A stretch of DNA of 14,570 nucleotides. It comes from an uncultured Emergencia sp. Its GTDB lineage: Bacteria > Bacillota > Clostridia > Peptostreptococcales > Anaerovoracaceae. The stretch lies in contig CABSEO010000015.1 in assembly GCA_902476665.1 (NCBI GenBank), positions 1 to 14,570 of the forward strand, given 5' to 3'. Position 1 is the first letter of the stretch, and every line of letters begins with the position of its first letter. Below are positions 5,754 through 13,752 of the stretch, one piece after another. The notes under the pieces are model-generated. The model was not told the DNA's origin and ran no database searches. It saw only the letters and a program-made list of their open reading frames with translations. The position numbers and the translations under genes were made by a program.

Positions 5754-8700
5754 CTATCTCTTTTTACGAAGCTTATCGTCCCCCTTTCTGCATTGCAGCG
5801 TGAAGTATGTACCCATAAGGATTGCCTGCGCCATCAGCGCAATGCCTCCCATAGTAACCAATCCAAACCCGGATCCTCCTGTTGCAGGAAGGATCAGCTG
5901 CTTTGTGTTGTAGATGGTGAGAGGAATTACATTGTCTCCCTCTATAGTTATTTCCTTCCAGGGTTTATCTGTTTCCTTCTCCATCCTCCATTTCACCTGA
6001 TTCGATGTATCAATCTCAATTAAGATCGAATCACTCAGCAGGTTGTAGTCCTTTGCAGCCTTTGTTTCTCTCAGTCTATAGGTTCCCTGACCGAGCTTTT
6101 CAAAGGTGGCAATGCCGTTGTTATCCGTTGTTTTCGGACTACCGATTTGTTCAAACCACGTTCCAGTCGAATCCTTCTTCTCCAGCTTAAACTCTACTCC
6201 GGAAAGCGATTCGTCCGTTGTGTTTTTACCCTTTTTCGTAATTTTCAGGTTCAGCTCTTCCAAATAGGTATTAGTCACTGTCATATTCACCGTCGGCTGC
6301 TTGCCATCGGCTGTTGCAAAATCTGCAAGTTCAATGTCTGTTTTTGTCGGATCTGTTGCTGTGCCTGCCGAAGCATCCATGGAATAGGTCACTCGATAGG
6401 TTTTTCCATCCACAGTGTATGTCCCGTCGGAAGCAATCACATTTCCGTCGGTATTCACCTCCATAACCCGATAGATCCACCGGACTTTAGGATCTACTGT
6501 GCTGTCCACATATTGTTCCAGATCCATAAAGGAATAAGACCAAACGTAGGATGAACCACTATACTTGGGAGTAACTTCAACCCATTTTTTTTCTGGACCG
6601 ATATTGCCGGGATAGTCAACTGCTTTCCACTCAGTATCTTCTTGACCTTTCTCTTTTCTCTGCAGCTGCAGGTAAATACTCTTCGGAAGCTGTTTCAGAT
6701 CTATAATCGGTGTGCCATCTGTCTTTTCCCATTTTTTAGTTACAGCGATGTTGCCGGTCGGTTTGTTATTATTTTGAAATCTCACGACAGTATCTGCTGT
6801 TCCTGTTGTAATGGTACCGTTTACGGAGCCCTTCTCTACATTTAAGGATGCTTCCGTGTCATTGATCAGAACCTTCTTCAGGAAAGATCCATCTGTCGGT
6901 TTTTCTTCTGTAATCTCATAATCTGTTCCAATGGGAATTCCTGAAATCGTATAGGATTCTCCCTGCTTTAATGAGATCCAGTCTGTCGTAATGGAATCTC
7001 CCTTTTCCAGTGACATTCCTGCGACATTTGTGAATTTAATCTGAAAGCGATAGGTTCCGGTCAGATCATTTGAATCCTTTGTCTTCTCCTTTCGGATCGT
7101 AAGGGAACCAACCTTGACTTTATTTACAAATACCGCCTTTAATTTTGTAACACCGGTTTCATTATCCGGATTATCGTAGGAGCGGAACACGATGGCGTTT
7201 TCAGTTTCTTCACCCTCTTCTTTCGCAAAATGCGTTGAAGTATATCCTTGGTTTTTATTCTCATCCGTACATACCTCTTTTCTGCCATCCTTGATCTGCG
7301 TTCCGGGTACGTTGGAAACCTTTTGCTCTGATGGAATCTCTACCGTCGTTATGTTTTCCGTTTTGGTTACCTTGTCTACTATATGTCCGTTTTCATACAG
7401 GCTCCAGCTCGTTTCAAATGCAGAAGAATCTATTTCCTCCTTCACGGAAATGTAGCTGCCGCGGCGGAACTGATTTCGGAAGGTTGCGGTCTGACCATCC
7501 GCCAGTACAAAGGTTCTATTTTCTCCAATTACGCCGGTATCTGTATTGGAGGAATCGCTCAGAGAATAGACTGCGCCCTCTGGCTTCTCCAGTTTTCCGG
7601 ATGTAGCAGAACCATAATCCGGAATCTGACTCTGATCTACCTCAAATCCGATATGCTGCGTTACCTGCACGCCGGATCGGAATACAAAGTCATCCAGATA
7701 TATGTCTCTGGGATAGCTGTAATTAAATTTGATGGATTTTATCTGGCTATAGTTAAAATCAGGTGCTCCACTTAATTTGCTTAAGTCAACGGTCAGAGTA
7801 TTCCATGTTTTTTCCTTAAGGATTGTGTTTCCGTATAGCTTTCCGGATAACAAGTCTCCGATCTTCTTCCGACTTGCATCCTCCAGCTCCAGATAAATAC
7901 ATTTCGCTGTTGGAGTGTCGTCATAATCATAATATAGCTTGAAATCCAGATACTTATTCGCCGCTGACGTAACCAGAGGTCCATCTGACTGATATGGGAT
8001 AATACCAAATCTCGAGTTTTTGTGCTCTCCGGTCGTATCCTCTACCGGTGCATACCAGTGTGCAACACCGTTTTGATCAGATTGATCAGGTATACTCTCC
8101 AGCCGCTCAAATGTAATATCCGAGCTGCCTTTCGTCAATTCTGGTGAACCGCTGTCAAAGCTGTTAAATTTCCTTGTTACTACCGTTGCTCCACTTCCTG
8201 CTTCCTTTGTTCCATAGTGTGTCGCCTGATTTTTGATCGTAAAGGGGAATATGGAGGCATCCTCAAAGGAATCGGCAAACAGGGGATTTACCTCACTTTT
8301 ATCTACCTGCTTTTCTACTGCAAACTCGTTATCATCCGGGAAGTTGAAGGCAATCATCATATTAGATTCCCACATACCGCGTTCCATATAAAACATGGTA
8401 AGGGTATGCTCGGCTTCGTTGCTGCCCGTCAATTCGAATTTTGTTGTTTTTTTGCCACCTTCTCCTTTTCCTTCTTTTCCTGCATCTCCTCCTGCCGCAC
8501 TTTTCTTTACCTTACTTACTATTGCCTCCCGATTTTTAAAGTCCAGCGTTCCTGTCACCTTTCCATGGGCTCCGCCAACATCCAGTGCCAGTTTTCCATC
8601 AATAAATACCCATACATCATCATCTCCGGAAAATGCAAAGATAATCGGCACATTTTCGTCATTTCCCAGAACCATTCCATCCTCTGTCAGACGGAATTTA

Positions 8701-11700
8701 ATCTCTAATTTTGTACCAAATCCATAGTTATAATTTTTCCCGCTTGTCGGAGTAGTGTTTTCGTTAAACGGGAAAAAACCATAGGTAGTTGATACTTTAT
8801 CTCCAACATTGGTTCCGTTACTGTTTACATTTTGCGCCCAGTCTTGGTTTCCTGTATTCTTCAGGTAATATTCCCTGGTGGATGGATCCTTTTGCATCGC
8901 AAGTGTCGTTTGGCTACTGTCAAACCACCAATAGTCTACTCCATGAGTATCCTTTTTCTTTTTAAACGGGAATGATACATTATGATAAACCTCACCCAGG
9001 ACAGCATTTTTGCTGTTCTTTCCCAGTAAAAATGCTTCATCAAAATGGGGCTCTGCACATTCCCCCTTTGCAGTCTTCAATACTCCATTCGTCAGCGTAG
9101 AGCTTACAAGACCCTGTGCTGCAAATTCATATTTTCCATCGTATCCATCCACGTCAATAGAAGAGTTGTTTGTGGAAAAGAATTTATTATGGTCATCACT
9201 TCCATATAGCTTCAATGTGCCATTGATATCCTTGAACTGGAACCCCCAGTCATTAATACTCGGCTGAAAATGGCCTGTATAGATCGGAATAGAAACATTC
9301 TTCTCTCGATAATAATCACTCAACGCCTGATCAAACTGCCGGAATGTGACCCAGTTGCGCTGAGATGCTTCATTCACACCCGGATAGGTATCCCGATTAT
9401 TACCGTTCAATTCATAATCCGTGTAGTAGTCATAGAAGGTAGAATCTACATACAGGGTATCCTTCTCTATCGACGAAGGCTTCTCCTGAATATTAACTAC
9501 ATCGCTGTTCTTATACTTCTCTGCATCCCGAATCGTATATGCTTCAGCCCAGTAACCGTCTCTATATTTCTGCTCGTATACCGCAGTATCACCGGCATCC
9601 GCATAGAAACAGGGTTTTCCTCCACACGCTTTCGTATCTGGAATCGTCAGAGCATCTGTTCTTCCAGCATACTTTTGCCCATCTTCATCACGATTTTTTA
9701 ATGGAACATCAGAGAAAATAATCTGATTAATTTCATCTTCTTCCGGAATCCGCACATACCACACATCGTTCCAGGTCTGTCCATCCTTTTCGTGGGGCTT
9801 TGCTTTTATCATCGCTCCATAACGTTTTTTACTAGAATCCTTTGTGCTCCATGCATAAAAATAAACCTTCTCATCGTCACTTGCCGGAATGGAATTTGTT
9901 CCATTATATGTAGGTCCATCCGGTGTATTCAGCTTTGAATAGGTTGCGTCAAAATAAATCTTATTCCCATATCCATATTCGCCTGTGACATTTGCTATGT
10001 TGTCCTCCGTCACCTGAAGCAGGTTACAGTCCAGATCTGTCCAGAAGAAATGATAGATATTGCCCTTGGGATCCTTTACTGTGAAAACAGTCTGCTGGAG
10101 TGTATCTTCCATAAACTTATAGCTATATAAGCTGTCTTTAAACTGCGGATCCGGTATCAGATCCTCCGCACTCTCTGTTCCAATCTGCAGGGTTACTTTC
10201 TGACTTCCCTCTTTTGCGTCTACCGGAAAATGCAGATTATCAAAATAGAGGGTTTTGTCTTTCAGACTCTCATTACCCGGTGTTGTGCCCCAGCCGCTTA
10301 TAGTAGTAGTTGTTCCATCGACATTTTTCAGCTCAGTAGCTCCATACAGGAAGGTATCCACAGAACCCGCTTTATAGGTTACGGAAACTGCGTCAGCACC
10401 TGCCTTGGTACTGTCTTGTCCGAAATAGTAAATCTCTCCCAGCGGATTTCCGGATCCATCTGTAAACTTCACATAGGGCTTTGTTTCAATTTCCTCCTTT
10501 TTCAGTTCTACTGTATAGAGATTCGGAAAACCATCAACGCGATTCATCTCAACTGATTTCGTCGCCCCTGCTGTTTCCGTAGAGAAGCTGCTGTCTGACG
10601 AATAGACTACCTTTACCGACGCTGTGACATTACCTGTAAAGTCATAGAAATATAAAGGCATCTTGTTGGCAATTTCTGCAGTGATGTCTTTGAGGGCGTA
10701 GACTTCTTGATTATGAATTAGCTCTGACGCTTTACCATCACTTGCAAAGACCTTTCCGCCAGCTTGTGAAAAAATTACACTTGCCAATACCGTTCTGTAG
10801 TAATTTGTATTATCAATTTCCCCCCAGTTATTTGTAAAGGAAAATCCAAATTGATTGGTGTTGCCATCAACTTGCCATCTCCAATATTTCTTGCCATTAA
10901 TTTCAACTTCTTTTCCTAGTGTAAAATTGATCCCGTCGTTTAACTTAAAAAGATATATCTGACTTGCTGTACTCCAATTCGCATTGGAATTCAAATTCAT
11001 TTCTTCCGTATCAAGATATACATAGTTAGAATCCAGTCCTCCTGCTGCCTTTCTGAGTCCAACCTTCGCCACACGGCTGGCTTTTCTCATTTCGCCGCCC
11101 ATGTCGTACAGACTTCCGTCCTGCTGGATTTCTTCTGTTGTTTCCTTTTCGGCAGTTTCCTTGGAATGAGCTTTCTCTTTGCTGGCATCCTCTGTGCCGG
11201 TTTCTGTTGTTTCGGTCTGTTTGGTCTCTTCCTCCGTCTGCTTGCTTTCCGATGCAGTTTCTCTGTTGTTTTCTTCTGTATTTTCCTGTTTGGAGCCTTC
11301 TGTGGCAGGCTCGGTTCCCCGTTCCAGGGTTTCTACGGTCTTTGCCTCAACCGTTTCGCTCAGCACCTCCAGGTGAAAAAAACAGGTCTCGCACCTTGCC
11401 TCCTGCTCCCAAGCAGCTTCTGCTGCCGGATCGCTGTCCGGAGTATTTCCTTCGGAGCCTGCAGCGTCGTTTTCTGTTTCCAGTGCAGAGGGCACATTGT
11501 TTTCCGTTTCATAGCTTGTCTCTGTGCCAGTCTCGGTTTCCGGTTTAGGATCTGCTTTGGTCTCGGTTTCTACTGTAGTATGGGTTTCTGTAGCAGTCTC
11601 CGTCTGGAATCTGTTTTCTGTTTCAGACTCGTTTTCTGTCTTTGTCTGTGTTTCGGTTTCCGTCTGTGTTTCTGTCTCGGTCTGCGTCTCGGTTTCCGTT

Positions 11701-12830
11701 TCCGTCTCAGTCTCTGTTTCGGTCTGCGTCTCGGTTTCTGTTTCCGCTTCGATTCTTTCGATGGTCATCTGATAGCAGGGTGCTGCCAGACTGTTCCAGT
11801 CAATTTCGATGACATCTGTTTGGATGGCTGCATCAAAGGAGGTGCCCAGGAAAAACTGCACATGGTCATATGCCTGATCCAGGGTGTACTGATAAATATC
11901 CTCGCCTTTCGTAGACGCAATCATCCGAACCGGCTCTGCAGAAAGCTCCTGTCTGTCGCCCTCCTGCTCTGTCCAGGCATAAAGGGATACGCCAGACTTT
12001 AAGAACTCCGGATCCTCTTTGATCTTCGATGCATCGAAATAAATCATATAATGAAGGTTTACCCAGCTGCCTGTGGATTCTTCTCCGTCTACCTTCTCCA
12101 GTACAAAGCAGGGATCCTGGAAGTCCCATTCCGTATAAACCGGTGTGGTCGCTTCCGTATAATCCCATCCGTCTGTCCCGGCCATAAAGGCGATATATTC
12201 ATAAGGTCTGTCCAGACAGTATTCGTAAATTCCATTCCCCTTATCAGAGGGCTTCATCTCAACAGGTTCGTCCGCTGCACTGTTTTCTTCCGAATCATAT
12301 GCATAGACGCTGACACCGTTTTTACAGAACTCGCTGTACTGGCTTCCATCAAAATATACGGTATACAGTCCGTAAAAGCTGCCTGTCCCGGTCAGGTCTT
12401 CTCCCTGAAGCCGATAGCAGGGTGCCTGTAAGGACCAGTCTATCGTAAGCTCCCCTGTGGTGTTTTTGTTTTCTTTTTTCTGTCCCTGGCAAAATACCAC
12501 ATGCTCATATTTCCGGGTCAGACCCAGCTGCCAGATCTCCTGCTGTCCCTCTGTCTTTTCCAGCTTCACCGGCTCTGCAGCTTCTGCCTCTGCTGCATCG
12601 TCATAAGCGTATGCATAGATCCCTTTGGATGCCAGCGCCTCTGCTGTGCTGCTGCCTGAAAGATCCAGGTATACGGCATATGGAGTTTCTTCCTTCGCTT
12701 TGACTCTGTTTCCTTCTGCAAACATGCCAGTTCCCGATACCATTTCCAGTATCAAAAGTAAGCTCAGAAAAAAGCTGACAGATCTTTTTATTTTTTTCCG
12801 TTTCTCTGGTGATATTGCCGCTTTCCACAT
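5754..12830 (-). CDS. Giant LPATG tip adhesin with fibro-slime, CBM-like and Cna-B domains
   Basis: This 2358-residue wall-anchored protein probably forms the pilus tip. In order: signal peptide (1-38, cleavage after GMFA); three related repeats with a 105-residue period (51-143, 155-247, 259-357); a Thr/Glu tract (361-441); a second Thr/Glu-rich stalk (about 491-570); a basic junction (581-598); further YxD-type modules (602-680 and 957-1078); a fibro-slime domain (about 1347-1497) with GDDDVWVFIDGK and HTLTMFYMERG; a jelly-roll-like segment (about 1607-1718) ending IYLDDFVF; SpaA/Cna-B-type domains (about 1905-2310) with E-box YRLRETKAAKDY; LPATG (2314-2318), a hydrophobic helix and a basic tail. 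An in-frame TTG at 12896 would add 22 residues, but it lies at the predicted transcription start, whereas the ATG at 12828-12830 has an AAAGG site. It is the first gene of the pilus operon. Glycan binding is inferred. Confidence 0.93.
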   Translation of the reverse strand: MWKAAISPEKRKKIKRSVSFFLSLLLILEMVSGTGMFAEGNRVKAKEETPYAVYLDLSGSSTAEALASKGIYAYAYDDAAEAEAAEPVKLEKTEGQQEIWQLGLTRKYEHVVFCQGQKKENKNTTGELTIDWSLQAPCYRLQGEDLTGTGSFYGLYTVYFDGSQYSEFCKNGVSVYAYDSEENSAADEPVEMKPSDKGNGIYEYCLDRPYEYIAFMAGTDGWDYTEATTPVYTEWDFQDPCFVLEKVDGEESTGSWVNLHYMIYFDASKIKEDPEFLKSGVSLYAWTEQEGDRQELSAEPVRMIASTKGEDIYQYTLDQAYDHVQFFLGTSFDAAIQTDVIEIDWNSLAAPCYQMTIERIEAETETETQTETETETETETETQTETETQTETETQTKTENESETENRFQTETATETHTTVETETKADPKPETETGTETSYETENNVPSALETENDAAGSEGNTPDSDPAAEAAWEQEARCETCFFHLEVLSETVEAKTVETLERGTEPATEGSKQENTEENNRETASESKQTEEETKQTETTETGTEDASKEKAHSKETAEKETTEEIQQDGSLYDMGGEMRKASRVAKVGLRKAAGGLDSNYVYLDTEEMNLNSNANWSTASQIYLFKLNDGINFTLGKEVEINGKKYWRWQVDGNTNQFGFSFTNNWGEIDNTNYYRTVLASVIFSQAGGKVFASDGKASELIHNQEVYALKDITAEIANKMPLYFYDFTGNVTASVKVVYSSDSSFSTETAGATKSVEMNRVDGFPNLYTVELKKEEIETKPYVKFTDGSGNPLGEIYYFGQDSTKAGADAVSVTYKAGSVDTFLYGATELKNVDGTTTTISGWGTTPGNESLKDKTLYFDNLHFPVDAKEGSQKVTLQIGTESAEDLIPDPQFKDSLYSYKFMEDTLQQTVFTVKDPKGNIYHFFWTDLDCNLLQVTEDNIANVTGEYGYGNKIYFDATYSKLNTPDGPTYNGTNSIPASDDEKVYFYAWSTKDSSKKRYGAMIKAKPHEKDGQTWNDVWYVRIPEEDEINQIIFSDVPLKNRDEDGQKYAGRTDALTIPDTKACGGKPCFYADAGDTAVYEQKYRDGYWAEAYTIRDAEKYKNSDVVNIQEKPSSIEKDTLYVDSTFYDYYTDYELNGNNRDTYPGVNEASQRNWVTFRQFDQALSDYYREKNVSIPIYTGHFQPSINDWGFQFKDINGTLKLYGSDDHNKFFSTNNSSIDVDGYDGKYEFAAQGLVSSTLTNGVLKTAKGECAEPHFDEAFLLGKNSKNAVLGEVYHNVSFPFKKKKDTHGVDYWWFDSSQTTLAMQKDPSTREYYLKNTGNQDWAQNVNSNGTNVGDKVSTTYGFFPFNENTTPTSGKNYNYGFGTKLEIKFRLTEDGMVLGNDENVPIIFAFSGDDDVWVFIDGKLALDVGGAHGKVTGTLDFKNREAIVSKVKKSAAGGDAGKEGKGEGGKKTTKFELTGSNEAEHTLTMFYMERGMWESNMMIAFNFPDDNEFAVEKQVDKSEVNPLFADSFEDASIFPFTIKNQATHYGTKEAGSGATVVTRKFNSFDSGSPELTKGSSDITFERLESIPDQSDQNGVAHWYAPVEDTTGEHKNSRFGIIPYQSDGPLVTSAANKYLDFKLYYDYDDTPTAKCIYLELEDASRKKIGDLLSGKLYGNTILKEKTWNTLTVDLSKLSGAPDFNYSQIKSIKFNYSYPRDIYLDDFVFRSGVQVTQHIGFEVDQSQIPDYGSATSGKLEKPEGAVYSLSDSSNTDTGVIGENRTFVLADGQTATFRNQFRRGSYISVKEEIDSSAFETSWSLYENGHIVDKVTKTENITTVEIPSEQKVSNVPGTQIKDGRKEVCTDENKNQGYTSTHFAKEEGEETENAIVFRSYDNPDNETGVTKLKAVFVNKVKVGSLTIRKEKTKDSNDLTGTYRFQIKFTNVAGMSLEKGDSITTDWISLKQGESYTISGIPIGTDYEITEEKPTDGSFLKKVLINDTEASLNVEKGSVNGTITTGTADTVVRFQNNNKPTGNIAVTKKWEKTDGTPIIDLKQLPKSIYLQLQRKEKGQEDTEWKAVDYPGNIGPEKKWVEVTPKYSGSSYVWSYSFMDLEQYVDSTVDPKVRWIYRVMEVNTDGNVIASDGTYTVDGKTYRVTYSMDASAGTATDPTKTDIELADFATADGKQPTVNMTVTNTYLEELNLKITKKGKNTTDESLSGVEFKLEKKDSTGTWFEQIGSPKTTDNNGIATFEKLGQGTYRLRETKAAKDYNLLSDSILIEIDTSNQVKWRMEKETDKPWKEITIEGDNVIPLTIYNTKQLILPATGGSGFGLVTMGGIALMAQAILMGTYFTLQCRKGDDKLRKKR
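7677..8012 (-). other. Nested jelly-roll (CBM-like) segment of the tip adhesin
   Basis: Residues about 1607-1718 contain WNTLTVDLSKL followed by IKSIKFNYSY and IYLDDFVF. This succession of strands ending in an acidic LDD turn is familiar from carbohydrate-binding beta-sandwiches. It sits between an HYGT-containing domain start (FAVEKQVD, FPFTIKNQATHYG) and its apparent continuation (IGFEVDQSQIPDYGSATSG), so it looks like an insertion. The fold assignment is by pattern only. Confidence 0.4.
8340..8792 (-). other. Fibro-slime domain of the tip adhesin
   Basis: Residues about 1347-1497 show the family hallmarks: GFFPFN near the start, FSGDDDVWVFIDGKLALDVG in the centre and HTLTMFYMERG with a following AFNF at the end. 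The related PA14-like fold binds calcium or sugars through the acidic loop. A Lys/Gly-rich stretch of about 26 residues (1439-1464, positions 8516-8439) interrupts the domain. Confidence 0.8.
11508..11750 (-). repeat. Thr/Glu dipeptide tract with a 42-base duplication
   Basis: Residues 361-441 are dominated by Thr-Glu dipeptides with occasional Gln. In DNA this is a degenerate 6-base tandem repeat. The 19-base string TCGGTCTGCGTCTCGGTTT occurs at 11677-11695 and again at 11719-11737, 42 bases apart, which points to duplication of a seven-dipeptide unit. Changes in copy number would alter stalk length without breaking the frame. Confidence 0.85.
11760..12680 (-). repeat. Three 105-residue repeats resembling starch-binding modules
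   Basis: Repeats at residues 51-143, 155-247 and 259-357 align at Y-x-x-Y-[LF]-D (Asp56, Asp161 and Asp266, exactly 105 apart), a G[VI]xxYAY/W segment, EPV plus Met/Lys, a Y-E/D-H/Y-[VI]xF strand, then [DE]W and PC[YF]. A Tyr-Phe-Asp start, a YAY strand and a conserved xVxFxxG strand are seen in CBM26-type starch-binding modules; this likeness is tentative. The DNA copies are diverged, so the duplication is old. Confidence 0.7.
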
Positions 12831-13180
12831 ACCGATTTTCCTTTCCCCCTGTTTTGTTCCTTCTGTTTCACAATGGTTTTTATACCTTAATTTCAATTTA
12901 ACTAAATTGTAGATTTTTTTCTGTGCAAAGGCAATAGCATCGGCATATTGAATATTTCAGATTTATATTAAAAATTTAAGAACTTTTCACAAATATCGTT
13001 ATTGAGCATATATGCATTTGTTTTACCGCATATTTTTTTGTATTTCATTCATTTCCTATCATCCTAATATGTTAAAGATAACATTTCTAGTATCACATCT
13101 CATATTTTTTATATTGTTTTCAGGACTTTTGTGCATTTTGCTGTGCCTGTATTTCCCTGCCGCCGGCCGTCTGCGTAACT
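12831..13180. other. AT-rich upstream region of the pilus operon
   Basis: About 350 bases with no supported gene. They hold the adhesin leader (about 70 bases), the promoter listed separately, and a very AT-rich stretch. A weaker second promoter-like pair on the minus strand, TTGTGA and TAATAT with about 16 bases between them (roughly 12965-12995), may be chance in such sequence. A short palindrome GCATATATGC lies at 13006-13015. Such AT-rich leaders often bind regulators, but no known operator is recognised here. Confidence 0.4.
12906..12934 (-). promoter_or_regulatory. Sigma-A-type promoter of the pilus operon
   Basis: On the minus strand, -35 TTGCCT (12934-12929), a 17-base spacer and -10 TACAAT (12911-12906). 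Predicted initiation is near 12899, which leaves a leader of about 70 bases before the adhesin ATG at 12830 and places the alternative TTG start at the transcript's first bases. Spacing and both boxes fit the vegetative consensus well. No terminator separates it from the adhesin, pilin, sortase and MoxR genes. Confidence 0.6.
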
Positions 13181-13318
13181 GTGCTGCGTGATGCAGCTGT
13201 TGGTGCTCCGGTTTTTCTGACAAAGAACGGACACGGCAGATATGAAATTCTCGATATGCAGGATTTTGAAAAGACACAGGCAACCATCCGACTGATGAAT
13301 GAACTTGCAAAAGGCCGG
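13181..13318 (+). pseudogene. Remnant of a Phd/YefM-type antitoxin
   Basis: A plus-strand frame encodes about 46 residues with PVFLTKNGHGRYEILDMQDF followed by EKTQATIRLMNELAKGR. This is the middle and late part of a Phd/YefM antitoxin: the strand-turn PVxLTKNG, the hydrophobic ILDM and the E-K helix. The usual first 25 or so residues (the dimer and DNA-binding part) cannot be found upstream in this frame, and the normal end after LAKGR is replaced by the terminator of the opposite toxin gene. No start with a ribosome site is visible. It differs from the intact antitoxin 430 bases away, so it marks an older, separate toxin-antitoxin insertion. Confidence 0.7.
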
Positions 13319-13343
13319 TCAGAGAATCTTTCCCTGACCGGCC
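13313..13343 (-). terminator. Terminator of the toxin-antitoxin operon
   Basis: GGCCGGTCAG pairs with CTGACCGGCC (10 bp, extended by 2 bp past one mismatch) around a 5-base loop. On the minus strand it is followed by TTTTGC, 32 bases beyond the toxin stop, so it ends toxin transcription. On the plus strand a weaker TTGTCTT follows, so it could act both ways. It separates the toxin-antitoxin unit from the pilus operon. Confidence 0.85.
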
Positions 13344-13374
13344 TTGTCTTAACTGTATATCATAGTCTCGTGCA

Positions 13375-13752
13375 TTACTTTTGATGGCTTATAATCCATC
13401 GCAATATATCCTCCGCACCTGTTTTGCCCGATGCCAAATCTAGGATAGCGTCACTCAGCTCCTTCTGCGTATAGGAAAGCTCATAACCATTTAATGCCAA
13501 GAACACTAACATTACATGTGTACCTAATCTTTTGTTTCCATCAACCATAGGATGGTTCTTTACAATTCCAAAGCAAAGCTGTGCTGCTTTTGCCTGTACA
13601 CTTGGATATAATTCTTTGTCTCCAAATGACTGAAATGGATTAGCCAGTGCTGAATCCAACATCCCACCATCACGAATGCCATTACTACCGCCAGTAGCTT
13701 CAATCAGTCGCTCATGAAGTAAAATGACCTGCTCTTTGCTCAATCTTATCAT
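13375..13752 (-). CDS. doc: Doc/Fic-family toxin
   Basis: This 125-residue protein is the usual length for death-on-curing (Doc) toxins, which inactivate translation by phosphorylating EF-Tu. The Fic-type active-site motif appears at residues 67-75 as HPMVDGNKR, with catalytic His67 and nucleotide-binding Asp71, Gly72, Asn73, Lys74 and Arg75. The usual Phe after HP is Met here. The N-terminal helix includes LHERLIEATGG and DGGMLDSALANP, both typical of Doc. The ATG overlaps the antitoxin stop in an ATGA quartet, the usual coupled arrangement. Its gene ends in a strong terminator. I consider it intact. Confidence 0.93.
   Translation of the reverse strand: MIRLSKEQVILLHERLIEATGGSNGIRDGGMLDSALANPFQSFGDKELYPSVQAKAAQLCFGIVKNHPMVDGNKRLGTHVMLVFLALNGYELSYTQKELSDAILDLASGKTGAEDILRWIISHQK

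Noticed and set aside
11508..11750. CRISPR-like or satellite array
   Set aside because: The periodicity is the in-frame Thr-Glu codon repeat; there are no constant repeats with unique spacers.
11166..12002. Plus-strand frame rich in Phe, Cys and Leu opposite the Thr/Glu tract
   Set aside because: A low-complexity antisense shadow: the Thr-Glu codons read backwards give Val-Ser or Phe-Arg repeats. No start signal or domain is visible.
12831..12896. TTG start adding 22 residues to the tip adhesin
   Set aside because: It sits at the predicted transcription start with no ribosome site, and would place a polar stretch before the signal peptide.
13006..13015. Palindrome GCATATATGC as an operator of the antitoxin remnant
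   Set aside because: Short, in AT-rich sequence, and about 170 bases from the remnant; chance is likely.
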